Source: CAZWLY01 sp964634465 (GTDB taxonomy: Bacteria > Desulfobacterota > Desulfarculia > G963662305). From it: a stretch of 64,000 nucleotides of DNA. Below, one piece after another: positions 50,514 through 60,157 of the stretch (its first letter is position 1; each line of letters begins with the position of its first letter). The position numbers and the translations under genes were made by a program. The stretch is taken from the NCBI GenBank assembly GCA_964634465.1, contig CAZWLY010000012.1, positions 1 through 64,000 of the forward strand, read 5' to 3'. The notes beneath the pieces are model-generated. The model made no database searches and was not told the DNA's origin. It saw only the letters and a list, made by a program, of their open reading frames with translations.

Positions 50514-50549
50514 CCGCGCCCGGGACCGGTATCAGCTCCCCGGGCGCGG
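50514..50549 (-). promoter_or_regulatory. Intercistronic hairpin between binding protein and permease
   Basis: CCGCGCCCGGG and CCCGGGCGCGG form a perfect 11-bp stem with a 14-nt loop. On the minus strand only a weak TTTAG follows. Such stems usually protect the upstream binding-protein mRNA or cause partial termination, giving excess binding protein. Confidence 0.65.
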
Positions 50550-50563
50550 GGTCAATGGATCGA

Positions 50564-51532
50564 TCAGTCGATGAGCTTGCCCGTCTTCTTGGCCAGGTCG
50601 ATGTACTTCTGGGCGACCTTGAGGCCCTGTGCCTTGGCGTTCTTGAGGCTCAAGTAGAAGGTCAGCTTCTCGGTCTTGCCCGAGGGGATGTCGCCGGCCT
50701 TCATGCCGTCCTTGAGGATCTTGACCGCCTTGAGCCCGGCGGTGTAGCCGACGCCGTAGTAGTCGAAGCCCAGCGCCGCGGCCGCGCCCAGCTTCACCTG
50801 GTCGGTGTTGCCGACGAAGAAGGGAATCTTGTTGGCGTTGGCCACCTTGGCCACCGAGCCGAGGGCCGAGGCGACCGTGTTGTCCGAGGTGATGTAGATG
50901 GCGTCCACCTTGCCCACCAGGGACTGGGCGGCGGTGTAGACTTCGCTGGAGTTGGAGATGGTGACCTCGATGAGCTTCAGCCCCCGCTTCTTCATCGCCT
51001 CGCGGGTCCAGCCGATGGAGGTCACCGAGTTGGCGTCGCCGGCGTTGTAGATGGTGCCCCACTTCTTGGCCGAGGGCAGCATCTCGTGATAGAGGGCGAT
51101 CTGCCGGTCGATGGGCCAGGCGTCGGAGACGCCGGTCACGTTGCGGCCGTCAGGACCCATGGTCTTGACCAGACCGGCGCCGACGGGATCGGTCACCGAG
51201 GAGTAGACCACCGGGATGTTCTTGATGACCTTGCAGGCGGCCTGGGAGGTGGGGGTGGCGATGGAGTGGATCAGGTCGTAGTTGCCGCTGGCGAACTTCT
51301 GGGCGATGGCCTGGGCGTTGGGCATCTCGCCCTGGGCGTTCTGGTAGTCGTAGGTGGCCTGAACGCCGTTGTCCTTGAGGGCCTGCTCGAAGCCCTTCTG
51401 ATCGGCCTCCAGGGCCGGATGGCTGACGATGACGGTCACGCCGATCTTGAAGGTTTTGGCCGCTGCCATACCCGGCGCCAGAAGAGCCACGGCCAGTACG
51501 GCGGCCAAGAGGTAAACCAATCCCTTCCTCAT
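50564..51532 (-). CDS. ABC transporter substrate-binding protein (TrpX-like, aromatic amino acid class)
   Basis: The 322-aa protein has a signal peptide (MRKGLVYLLAAVLAVALLAPGMAAA) and a two-lobed type I periplasmic fold (FKIGVTVIVSHPALEADQKGFEQAL...). Homologues bind tryptophan/tyrosine or similar ligands; the exact ligand is inferred only from family. It is the first gene of the importer operon, with a strong promoter upstream. Confidence 0.92.
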   Translation of the reverse strand: MRKGLVYLLAAVLAVALLAPGMAAAKTFKIGVTVIVSHPALEADQKGFEQALKDNGVQATYDYQNAQGEMPNAQAIAQKFASGNYDLIHSIATPTSQAACKVIKNIPVVYSSVTDPVGAGLVKTMGPDGRNVTGVSDAWPIDRQIALYHEMLPSAKKWGTIYNAGDANSVTSIGWTREAMKKRGLKLIEVTISNSSEVYTAAQSLVGKVDAIYITSDNTVASALGSVAKVANANKIPFFVGNTDQVKLGAAAALGFDYYGVGYTAGLKAVKILKDGMKAGDIPSGKTEKLTFYLSLKNAKAQGLKVAQKYIDLAKKTGKLID

Positions 51533-51599
51533 AATTGCCCCCTTTTTGTAACTGTAAAGATGAACCGCTGTCTCAAAACAGGAACTCGGGACCGGCTCT

Positions 51600-51628
51600 T
51601 TTGTAGCGGATGTTCGGTCAAATGTCAA
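51600..51628 (-). promoter_or_regulatory. Strong sigma-70 promoter of the ABC importer
   Basis: On the minus strand a perfect TTGACA (51623-51628), 17-bp spacer and TACAAA (51600-51605) lie about 70 bp before the binding-protein ATG. Confidence 0.7.
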
Positions 51629-51674
51629 TGGTTCTGGAGGCCTAAGCCGCGTCTTGGGCCGGAACCGGTTGAGG

Positions 51675-51703
51675 TTGACCGCCGGCTGGAGCGCTGTTAT
51701 AAC
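51675..51703 (+). promoter_or_regulatory. Sigma-70 promoter of the cysteine-cluster gene pair
   Basis: TTGACC (51675-51680), 17-bp spacer and TATAAC (51698-51703), about 70 bp before the first ATG. It is divergent from the importer promoter. Confidence 0.65.
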
Positions 51704-51770
51704 CCTAGACCACTTTACGATCGGTCTCATGGCCGGATGGAGACTGCAATCCTCTAGACAAGGAAGAGAT

Positions 51771-52526
51771 ATGACTGATGAAAACAGGCCGATGGGTCTT
51801 AACGACGCCATCGACTTCGACTGCCGCCCCGATCTGGAGTGCTTCACCAAGTGCTGCGGCGACGTGACCATCTTCTTGAATCCCTTCGACGCCATGCGCT
51901 TGGCCGAGCGCCTGGAGATGGACTCGACCAGCTTCCTCAAGACCTACACCGTGGCCCTGCAGGGTTCCAACAACCCGGTCCTGCCCCTGGTGGTGCTCAA
52001 GATGGACGAGACCCGGGAGGGCTCGCCCTGCCCCTTTGTCGGGCCGGACGGCTGCTCGGTCTACGACGTCCGCCCCTGGGCCTGCCGGCTCTATCCCCTG
52101 GACGCCGTCGGCCCCATGGAGTTCGATTTCCTGAACGTCAAGGACCAGTGCCGGGGCATCGGCTGCGGAAACAGGCAGACGATCAAGGAGTACCTGACCA
52201 GCCAAGACCTGGCCTCTTCCTTCGAGATGGACGCCCTCTACAACCAAATCACCAACCACCCCCGGCTGGCCGAGTTGGACGTAGACAACCCCAAGATCGC
52301 CCAGATGGTCTACCTGGCCCTCTACGATCTGGACCTCTTCCGGCGGCTGATCTTCGAGTCCAGCTTCCTGGACAAGTTCGAGATCCCGGCCGAGCGGCTG
52401 GCGGCCATCAAGGAGAACAAGATCGAGCTCTACAAGTTCGGCATCGACTGGGTGCTCTTCGGTCTGTTCGCCGAGAAGACCCTGACCGTCAAGAGGCCCG
52501 CAGACAATGCCGCTGCCGCCGACTAG
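51771..52526 (+). CDS. YkgJ-family cysteine-cluster protein (first of tandem pair)
   Basis: The 251-aa protein has the zinc/iron-chelating cluster CFTKCCGD (near 24) plus CPFVGPDGCSVYDVRPWACRLYPL (near 85-110) and CRGIGC (near 132). The family pattern CxxxCC...C...C..Y..RP..C is complete. The function is poorly known; such proteins bind metal and may act in assembly of flagella or metal sites. AAGGAAGAG precedes the ATG. Its 3' end overlaps the second copy by 20 bp. Confidence 0.9.
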   Translation: MTDENRPMGLNDAIDFDCRPDLECFTKCCGDVTIFLNPFDAMRLAERLEMDSTSFLKTYTVALQGSNNPVLPLVVLKMDETREGSPCPFVGPDGCSVYDVRPWACRLYPLDAVGPMEFDFLNVKDQCRGIGCGNRQTIKEYLTSQDLASSFEMDALYNQITNHPRLAELDVDNPKIAQMVYLALYDLDLFRRLIFESSFLDKFEIPAERLAAIKENKIELYKFGIDWVLFGLFAEKTLTVKRPADNAAAAD

Positions 52527-53274
52527 GCCCGAGGCCGGCTTCAAGCCGGTCGGGCAGCGCTTCCAGTTCGACTGCCACCCCGGCGTGCCCTGCTTCAACG
52601 CCTGTTGCGGCAAGCTCAACCTGGTCCTCACCCCCTACGACATCCTCCGGCTGGCCCGGAATCTGGGGCTGTCCACCGGCGATCTCGTCGAGAACCACAC
52701 CGTCGCCGCCCAGGAGAAGAGCCGCTGGCCGTTGATCCGCCTCAAGATGGACGAGAAAGCGGGCGGCGACTGCCCCTTTCTGAAGCCCGAGGGCTGCGGG
52801 GTCTACCCGGACCGACCCAGCGCCTGCCGGATCTACCCTCTGGCCCGGGCCGTCAGCCGCGGTTACGGCCCCGGCGAGGTGATGGAGCAGTTCTTTGTGG
52901 TCGAGGAGAGCCACTGCCAGGGCTTCGCCGAGGAGCGCCACTGGACCGTGGCCGAGTGGGTGGCCGACCAGGGGTTAATCCCCTACCATCGCTTCAACGA
53001 CCGCTGGATGGCCGTCGTCACCCACCCCAAGGGCCCCGGCTCCGGGCCCGAGGCCGAGAAGAACCGGCGGATGTTCTATCTGGCCTCCTACAACCTGGAT
53101 CGCTTCCGCGACTTCGTCTTCCAGACCAAGTTCCTGGATCTGTTCGAGATCGACCCGATCCGGCTGTCGAGGCTCAAGGACAACGACGAGGAGCTCCTGG
53201 CCCTGGCCATGGACTGGCTGGCCTTCGCCTTTACCGGGGAGAAGACGCTCAAGTTGAAAGACGGACGGGGGTGA
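52507..53274 (+). CDS. YkgJ-family cysteine-cluster protein (second of tandem pair)
   Basis: The 255-aa protein aligns with its upstream neighbour throughout: FDCHPGVPCFNACCGKLN, CPFLKPEGCGVYPDRPSACRIYPL, then a C-terminal half ending FAFTGEKTLKLK, like FGLFAEKTLTVK in the first copy. The pair therefore arose by duplication and diverged; the overlap keeps them co-translated and suggests a heteromer. Confidence 0.9.
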   Translation: MPLPPTRPEAGFKPVGQRFQFDCHPGVPCFNACCGKLNLVLTPYDILRLARNLGLSTGDLVENHTVAAQEKSRWPLIRLKMDEKAGGDCPFLKPEGCGVYPDRPSACRIYPLARAVSRGYGPGEVMEQFFVVEESHCQGFAEERHWTVAEWVADQGLIPYHRFNDRWMAVVTHPKGPGSGPEAEKNRRMFYLASYNLDRFRDFVFQTKFLDLFEIDPIRLSRLKDNDEELLALAMDWLAFAFTGEKTLKLKDGRG

Positions 53275-53303
53275 TTACTTCTTACTCTCTACAACTCCGA
53301 TAA

Positions 53304-54536
53304 TCAACTGGACCGCTCAGCCTGGCACTCTTCCCAGACTTTTGAGAAGAAATTGTCCAGGAAAGCATTTGGGGATGCGTCGAAATCAGCCAATTCAACG
53401 CAGTGTATTATCTGGTCAACAGCGCACATTCCAACTATCTGGGGGTTATTTGCCGAGTCGGGGATCGATAGCTGATAGTTCAACACCCCTGTAAGACCGG
53501 CTACCGCTTTTACGGGAGGGTTAACGCCAAGGGCCTCGCTGGCGAATAATAGGTAGTTTGCCAATTTATCCTTATAAGTTGTTTCCAAGGAAAGGACAGG
53601 GATACTAGGCTGGTCTCTCAGCAATAAACCGTTGATGCCCCATATCTCGCCAAAAGAAGATACCTGCGTAATCCGATTTGCGGTATCCTGCGTGCCTCTT
53701 TTCTGCTCGAATACGACCGCACCATACTCGTTGCCGACACGCCACAATCTTGAGGCGTCGCCGAAGGGAACAAGTTCGTGGTGTTCCATTAGTTGGACAA
53801 GCTTATGCCGAGTAAGCCTAGCTATAGGGTAGGCGGGTATGATCCTAAGAAACATTTGGGGACCGTCATGCCAAATCACGTCAAACGGTTCCCCCTCGTC
53901 CTCAGGTGGCTTAACCGTTGCCAATCTATCGCCTTCATTGAGGAAGCTGGTTTTCCTGCTCTTGGGCTCCAGCAGCGCATAGTCATATTTTTGAGCCTTG
54001 GGTTTTCTGAAGTTCCCACTTTCAACAACTGTTCGAATGGCGTGTTCCAGTTGGCCAACCAGTTTTTTTAGTTGTCCGCGGCGCTCATCCCTAGAGGTTT
54101 CGGGGGCAAGGCGGTATTGAATGGGAAAACGTCTATGCGCGAGGTCGAAGGGCAGTTTTTCAGGTTCGCCAAAGGCTGTGTTCATTACTCCTATGTATCG
54201 CTTGGGGCCCAGTGCCTTGAGCGCGTAGCCAAGTTCGAGCAGGACGTTTGAGTTCGGTAGTTTCTTACCGGCTGCCGACTTTCCAACAAATGTGACGTCG
54301 CCAACAAATAAGTCGCTATTGTCGATCTTTTCAAGAATTGTGTCCGCTATTCCCGGGCTACCAGGGACGCCCTTAGTATCGTGATCGAGTTCTAACTTTT
54401 CATTTCTTTCTGGCTCGTCTACTTGGAGGTCGCGGTTGATGTTTTTTATGGCTTTTTTGAGGGCGTCTTTGATGAAATTACGATTGACATTGGCCGGTGT
54501 GTCACTTTGCCAGGCATAGAAGACAATTATGGCCAT
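53304..54536 (-). CDS. TIR-like nucleotide-processing protein, candidate defence effector (AT-richer, probably acquired)
   Basis: The 410-aa protein has an N-terminal domain (1-150) FYAWQSDTPANVNRNFIKDAL...GVPGSPGIADTILEKIDNSDLFVGDVTFV...PNSNVLLELGYALKALG. This matches TIR-like/TIR_2-type effectors, in which the Glu of LLELGYA is the catalytic residue for NAD+ cleavage. The C-terminal 250 residues match nothing I recognise and may be a sensor. The base composition is much lower in GC than all neighbours and codons end often in A/T. It lies 19 bp after murA in the same direction. The biological role is inferred. Confidence 0.8.
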   Translation of the reverse strand: MAIIVFYAWQSDTPANVNRNFIKDALKKAIKNINRDLQVDEPERNEKLELDHDTKGVPGSPGIADTILEKIDNSDLFVGDVTFVGKSAAGKKLPNSNVLLELGYALKALGPKRYIGVMNTAFGEPEKLPFDLAHRRFPIQYRLAPETSRDERRGQLKKLVGQLEHAIRTVVESGNFRKPKAQKYDYALLEPKSRKTSFLNEGDRLATVKPPEDEGEPFDVIWHDGPQMFLRIIPAYPIARLTRHKLVQLMEHHELVPFGDASRLWRVGNEYGAVVFEQKRGTQDTANRITQVSSFGEIWGINGLLLRDQPSIPVLSLETTYKDKLANYLLFASEALGVNPPVKAVAGLTGVLNYQLSIPDSANNPQIVGMCAVDQIIHCVELADFDASPNAFLDNFFSKVWEECQAERSS

Positions 54537-54555
54537 ATCAACACCCTAATCGTTC

Positions 54556-55833
<1,278 letters not shown>

Positions 55834-55864
55834 GGTCGGCCTCCGAGTCGGCAGTATTTTTGGA

Positions 55865-56053
55865 TTACCGGGCGGTATCGACCGGCCGGCTCCGGTTCCC
55901 CCGCTTCGACAGCGCGATCAGATTGAGGCCGGGGGCCAGAACGATGACGGCCGCGATGCCGATATCCCAGCCCTCGGGCGGGTCGTAGGTGATCATGACC
56001 GCGGCCAGGACCAAGAGCAGGATGTCGGCGATTATGGCCGCTTTTTTCAACAT
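55865..56053 (-). CDS. Small two-helix membrane protein
   Basis: The 62-aa protein has two hydrophobic segments (AAIIADILLLVLAAVMITY and IGIAAVIVLAPGLNLIAL) joined by DPPEGWD, with a basic tail. The start overlaps the prmC end by 7 bp, and the gene is in the operon direction, so it is likely translated. The function is unknown. Confidence 0.65.
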   Translation of the reverse strand: MLKKAAIIADILLLVLAAVMITYDPPEGWDIGIAAVIVLAPGLNLIALSKRGNRSRPVDTAR

Positions 56054-56943
56054 TCGTTCCGTTCCCCCGCCGTTTCGCCCCGGCCCTGTTCGAGCCTGGC
56101 CGCGGCCACTCTGTCCCGGCCGGCCAGGTCGGGCAGAATGCCGATTTCGCCAAACGGCCCTGCTTCCATGAGCGCCGCCGCCGACGGCCCCTGATCGGCC
56201 CCGATCTCGAACAGCAGCCAGCCGCCGGGCCTGAGATGTTCCGGCGCTTCGGCGACGAGGCGCCTGATGACTTCCAGTCCGTCGGCTCCGGCCAGCAGGG
56301 CGATCGCCGGCTCGAATTCGACGATCTGCCGGTCCAACTCCCGGTACTCCGCCTCGGCGACGTAGGGCGGGTTCATGACGATCATATCAAATTTGCGGCC
56401 CGGAACCGATTCAAAAAGATCGCCTTCGAGAAACTCGATCCGGCCGGCCAGGCCGAGCGTTTCGGCGTTGCTCTCGGCCACGGCCAGAGCCTCGGCCGAG
56501 ACGTCGGTGGCGACGACGGCGAGGGCCGGCCGCTCGCTGGCCAGGGCCAGGCTGATCGCGCCCGAGCCGACGCCCAGCTCCAGCAGGCTCACCGAAGCGC
56601 TCTCGGCCAGTCGGTCCAAGGCGGCTTCGACCAGAGTCTCGGTCTCGGGCCGAGGGATGAGGACGCCCGGCCCGACCGCAAGTTCGAGCGTCCAGAAGGA
56701 GCGCCGGCCCAAGAGATAGGCCACCGGCTCGCCGTCAAGCCGGCGCTTCAAGAGAGTCTTGAACGCGGCCAGCTCGTCCGAATTGAGCGGCCGGTCGTAA
56801 TTCAGGTAGAGTTGGACTCGATCGAGGCCCAGGGCCCGGGCCAGCATCAACTGGGCGTCCAGCCGGGGGGAATCGGTGAAGCCTTTCCGGCGGAGATAGT
56901 CGGCGGACCACTCGAGGACGCGGCCGATGGTCCACAGCTCCAT
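56047..56943 (-). CDS. prmC: Release factor glutamine methyltransferase
   Basis: It methylates the GGQ glutamine of release factors using SAM. The 298-aa protein has motif I ELGVGSGAISLALA and the catalytic NPPYV (residues near 185). The N-terminal helical substrate-binding domain is present (YLLGRRSFWTLELAV). It lies 6 bp after prfA, its target. Confidence 0.95.
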   Translation of the reverse strand: MELWTIGRVLEWSADYLRRKGFTDSPRLDAQLMLARALGLDRVQLYLNYDRPLNSDELAAFKTLLKRRLDGEPVAYLLGRRSFWTLELAVGPGVLIPRPETETLVEAALDRLAESASVSLLELGVGSGAISLALASERPALAVVATDVSAEALAVAESNAETLGLAGRIEFLEGDLFESVPGRKFDMIVMNPPYVAEAEYRELDRQIVEFEPAIALLAGADGLEVIRRLVAEAPEHLRPGGWLLFEIGADQGPSAAALMEAGPFGEIGILPDLAGRDRVAAARLEQGRGETAGERNEC

Positions 56944-56949
56944 GTCCGA

Positions 56950-58029
56950 TCAGTCTTTGGCCTCCAGGGCCTTGGCCTGGAAGGCGATGTTGAGCTGGTC
57001 GATCATCTCGTCCAGGTCGCCGGCCATGATCTCGTCCAGGCGGTAGAGGGTCAAGCCGATGCGGTGGTCGGTCATGCGGCCCTGGGGGAAGTTGTAGGTC
57101 CTGATCCGCTCGGAGCGGTCGCCGCTGCCGACCTGGGCCTTGCGCGTCTCGGATATCTCGGCCATCTGCTCGGCCTGGGCCTTGTCCAGCAGGCGGGCCT
57201 TCAAGACCTTCATCGCCTTGGCCTTGTTCTTGAGCTGACTGCGCTCGTCCTGGCACTGGACCACGATGCCGGTCGGGATATGGGTGATGCGCACCGCCGA
57301 ATCGGTGGTATTCACGCTCTGGCCGCCCGGCCCCGAGGAGCGGAAGATGTCGATCCTGAGATCGTTGGGGTCGATGTCGACGTCCACGTCCTCGGCCTCG
57401 GGCAGCACCGCCACCGAGGCGGCCGAGGTGTGGATGCGGCCCTGGGTTTCGGTGACCGGCACCCGCTGGACGCGGTGGACGCCGGATTCGTATTTCAGCC
57501 GGGAATAGGCCCCCTTGCCTTCGATGAGAGCGATGATCTCCTTGAAGCCGCCGGTGTCGGTCTCGTGGCGGGAGAGGACGTCCACCTTCCAGCCGCGGCC
57601 CTCGGCGTAGCGGGCGTACATCCGGAACAGATCGCCGGCGAAGAGGGCCGCCTCCTCACCGCCGGTGCCGGCCCTGATCTCCAGGATGGTGTTCTTGTCG
57701 TCGTTGGGGTCCTTGGGAATCAAAAGGACCTTGATCCGCTCGGTAAGCTCGGCTTTCTCGGCCTTGAGCGCCTCCAACTCCTCCCTGGCCAGCTCGCGGA
57801 TCTCCGGGTCGGCGTCGGAGAGCAGCTCCTGGTTGGAGGCGATCTCCTCGGTGATCCGGCGATACCTGGCCGCGGCGGCGGCCACTTCGGCCAGCTCGGC
57901 GTGCTCTTTGGCCAGCTCCCGGTAGCGGTTCTGGTCCTTGATCGCCTCGGGGTCGGAGAGGATCTTCTCCACTTCGGCGAAGCGGGCTTCGATCTTCTGC
58001 AGGCGGGCCTCGAAACCTTCCGCCGCCAT
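56950..58029 (-). CDS. prfA: Peptide chain release factor 1
   Basis: The 359-aa protein has the GGQ motif in SSGPGGQSVNTTDSAVRITH (near residue 231) and the RF1-type recognition loop region. It terminates at UAA/UAG. The ATG at 58029 begins MAAEGFEARLQKIEARF; the frame extends further upstream in shadow of the DUF1385 gene. One-base overlap (TGATG) with the previous stop. Confidence 0.96.
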   Translation of the reverse strand: MAAEGFEARLQKIEARFAEVEKILSDPEAIKDQNRYRELAKEHAELAEVAAAAARYRRITEEIASNQELLSDADPEIRELAREELEALKAEKAELTERIKVLLIPKDPNDDKNTILEIRAGTGGEEAALFAGDLFRMYARYAEGRGWKVDVLSRHETDTGGFKEIIALIEGKGAYSRLKYESGVHRVQRVPVTETQGRIHTSAASVAVLPEAEDVDVDIDPNDLRIDIFRSSGPGGQSVNTTDSAVRITHIPTGIVVQCQDERSQLKNKAKAMKVLKARLLDKAQAEQMAEISETRKAQVGSGDRSERIRTYNFPQGRMTDHRIGLTLYRLDEIMAGDLDEMIDQLNIAFQAKALEAKD

Positions 58030-58955
58030 CAGGCCGCCTCCTCCATCTTCAGGGCGCTCTTCAAGGCCGTCAGCGCGATCTCGATCATATCGTCGGTCGG
58101 CTGGCGGGTGGTCAACCTCTGAAGGGCCAGTCCCGGCCAGATGATCGGCTTCATCCAGGGGCGATCGGCCTTTTTCCCGGCCAAGCGGGTGACCTCGTAG
58201 GCCGCGCCGGCGATGGGCAGCATGAGCAGGATCTTGAGGCCGATGAAGGCGCTCTGGGTGAGGGGGCCCGGCCAGTCGGGCTTGGGAACCAGGGGAAAGA
58301 CGAGGCCGAAAAAGACGATGGAGATCAAAAGGACCAACAGGAGAAAGGCGGTCCCGCAACGGGGATGAAGGGTCCGGTGGCGCCGGGCGTTCTCCACCGT
58401 CAACTCCTCGTCGGCCTCGTAGGCGTGGATGCTCATGTGTTCCGCGCCGTGGTACATGAAAAGCCGCCTGACGTCCTTCAAACTGGAGATGGCCAGGATG
58501 TAGCCCAAAAAGAAGGCCATCTTGAACACGCCGTCGATGACGTGGAACCACAGCGACTTGACCCCGAAGTCATCGCTGAAGTAGCGCCCCAGCCCGAGGG
58601 AGATGACGTGGGGCGCGGCCACGAACAGGAGCATGGCCAAGGCGACGGCCAGCAGGATCGTCCCGGCCATGGCCCAGGGGGAGAGCGGCCCGCCTTCTTC
58701 CTCCTCGAGGGCCTGGTTGGCCGAGAAGGTCAGGGCCGTGATCCCGTTGACCATGGCCTCGACAAAGACCACCGCGCCCCGGAAAAAGGGCCACCTGAGG
58801 AACTTGATCCGCTGGCTGATCGAGCGCCAGGGCTCCTCTCTGACCACCACCTCGCCCGAGGGGCGGCGCACGGCGATGGCCATGGCCTTGGGCGAGCGCA
58901 TCATGACGCCCTCGATGACGGCCTGGCCGCCTATGTTGTGATGGCGGTTGGACAA
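58029..58955 (-). CDS. DUF1385 family membrane protein
   Basis: The 308-aa protein has the DUF1385 core: GGQAVIEGVMMRSPKAMAIAVRRPSG at the N-terminus and YHGAEHMSIHAYE near residue 167 followed by RHRTLHPRCGTAFLL. Both are highly conserved in this family; His and Cys could bind metal. About five hydrophobic helices are present. It is commonly placed between rpmE and prfA, as here. The function is unknown. Confidence 0.94.
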   Translation of the reverse strand: MSNRHHNIGGQAVIEGVMMRSPKAMAIAVRRPSGEVVVREEPWRSISQRIKFLRWPFFRGAVVFVEAMVNGITALTFSANQALEEEEGGPLSPWAMAGTILLAVALAMLLFVAAPHVISLGLGRYFSDDFGVKSLWFHVIDGVFKMAFFLGYILAISSLKDVRRLFMYHGAEHMSIHAYEADEELTVENARRHRTLHPRCGTAFLLLVLLISIVFFGLVFPLVPKPDWPGPLTQSAFIGLKILLMLPIAGAAYEVTRLAGKKADRPWMKPIIWPGLALQRLTTRQPTDDMIEIALTALKSALKMEEAA

Positions 58956-58973
58956 ACCAGGGGCTTGACCGCC

Positions 58974-59198
58974 TTACTGGGCGTCTTGCTGGGCCTGGTT
59001 GAACTTGGCGTACTTGCGCCTGAAGCGTTCCACCCGGCCGGCCGAATCGACCAGCTTTTGCTTGCCGGTGAAGAAGGGGTGGCACTTGGAGCAGATTTCG
59101 ACCTTGATCTCGTCCAGGGTCGAGCCGGTCTCGAACTCGTTCCCGCAAGCGCACTTGGCCGTAATTGTTTTATATTCGGGATGAATGTCTTTCTTCAT
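58974..59198 (-). CDS. rpmE: 50S ribosomal protein L31, zinc-binding form
   Basis: The 74-aa protein is MKKDIHPEYKTIT... with CACG and CSKCHPFFTGKQKLVDSAGRVERFRRKY. The four cysteines identify the Zn (C+) form. The ATG at 59198 has GAGGTGGGG upstream; a GTG 9 nt earlier is inside that site. It is first gene of the operon. Confidence 0.97.
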   Translation of the reverse strand: MKKDIHPEYKTITAKCACGNEFETGSTLDEIKVEICSKCHPFFTGKQKLVDSAGRVERFRRKYAKFNQAQQDAQ

Positions 59199-59231
59199 GG
59201 TCCCCACCTCGATAAATTCTCTGAACCCGCC

Positions 59232-59259
59232 ATTATACGCGAATTCCCGGGCTTTTCAA
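59232..59259 (-). promoter_or_regulatory. rpmE proximal promoter
   Basis: On the minus strand TTGAAA (59254-59259), 16-bp spacer and perfect TATAAT (59232-59237); start about 27 nt before the rpmE ATG. Confidence 0.7.
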
Positions 59260-59261
59260 GG

Positions 59262-59278
59262 CCGAAGCGCTCCTTCGG
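59262..59278 (-). promoter_or_regulatory. Hairpin in distal rpmE leader
   Basis: CCGAAG and CTTCGG pair around a 5-nt loop, between the two rpmE promoters. It would be present only on the longer transcript. Confidence 0.4.
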
Positions 59279-59297
59279 GCGGGCCCAAGGCCGGCTG

Positions 59298-59325
59298 ATT
59301 ATACTCAAAAGACCCGAAGAGGCAA
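59298..59325 (-). promoter_or_regulatory. rpmE distal promoter
   Basis: On the minus strand TTGCCT (59320-59325), 16-bp spacer and perfect TATAAT (59298-59303). It is tandem with the proximal promoter. Confidence 0.6.
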
Positions 59326-59431
59326 GGAAGAAATGCGAGCGGGCGGCGGCCCCGTCGCCTCGATCGCCGCGCCGCTCGACGCCGGGCCGCGCCGGGCGGG
59401 AATTTTGGTGGTCTTGTCCGGGTCTTCGGAA

Positions 59432-59437
59432 TATAAT
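59432..59437 (+). promoter_or_regulatory. -10 box upstream of the methyltransferase/PUFA-like operon
   Basis: Perfect TATAAT about 37 nt before the methyltransferase ATG, but no convincing -35 box; a candidate activator-dependent promoter. Confidence 0.4.
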
Positions 59438-59473
59438 CAGCCTGGTCCTTGTGGTCTCACGACAGGATGGCGT

Positions 59474-60157
59474 ATGACCAAGAATCTGCCCGTAGATTAC
59501 ACCCCCGGTCGCTACGACCGTTTTACCAAAGATTATGTCGGCGTCTACGATGATATAATCGTTCGCCGCGTGCTGGACGAGTTCCGGCCCGAACGGGCCG
59601 GCGGGGCGCTTATCGACCTGGGCATGGGCACGGGACGGGTGCTGGTCAAACTGGCCGCCCATGAGCGGCTCCGGCCCTTGAGCCTGATCGGCCTGGATTA
59701 CTTCCAGGACATGGTCGAACAGGCCGCCGAAACCGTCGCCCGGGCCGGTCTGGCCGGCCGGATCCGGCTGATCAGGGGCGACGTTCACCGCTTGCCTTTC
59801 CGGGACGGGTGCGCCGAGATCGTCATCAGCCGTTCCACCATCCACCACTGGGCCGAGCCGGTGGCGGCCTTCAAGGAGATCCACCGCCTGCTGGCCCCAG
59901 GCGGGGTGGCCATCATTCACGACATAAGACGCGACCCCCACCCCGAGGCCCTGGCCGGGTTCAACCGCCGCCGGCGGGAGGCCGGCGTGGGCCCGGCCAA
60001 ACTGGAGAACAAGTACACCCCGGCCGAGGTCCGAGAGATGATCGCCGCCGCCGGTCTGACCGAGTGCTCGGGCGTCTTCACCGGTTCCACCGGACCGGAA
60101 GCCCTGGGATTCGAGCTGCGAATATCGGGCCCGGTTCGCCGGGAGGCGAGCCGATGA
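59474..60157 (+). CDS. Class I SAM-dependent methyltransferase (UbiE/COQ5-like)
   Basis: The 227-aa protein has motif I LIDLGMGTGRVLVKLA near residue 38, VEQAAETVARAGL in motif II, RGDVHRLPFRDGCAEIVISRSTIHHW, and a long C-terminal helical extension. It probably methylates a small molecule or lipid. Its stop overlaps the following large gene (ATGA), so it likely tailors or belongs to that pathway. AGGA precedes the ATG. Confidence 0.9.
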   Translation: MTKNLPVDYTPGRYDRFTKDYVGVYDDIIVRRVLDEFRPERAGGALIDLGMGTGRVLVKLAAHERLRPLSLIGLDYFQDMVEQAAETVARAGLAGRIRLIRGDVHRLPFRDGCAEIVISRSTIHHWAEPVAAFKEIHRLLAPGGVAIIHDIRRDPHPEALAGFNRRRREAGVGPAKLENKYTPAEVREMIAAAGLTECSGVFTGSTGPEALGFELRISGPVRREASR

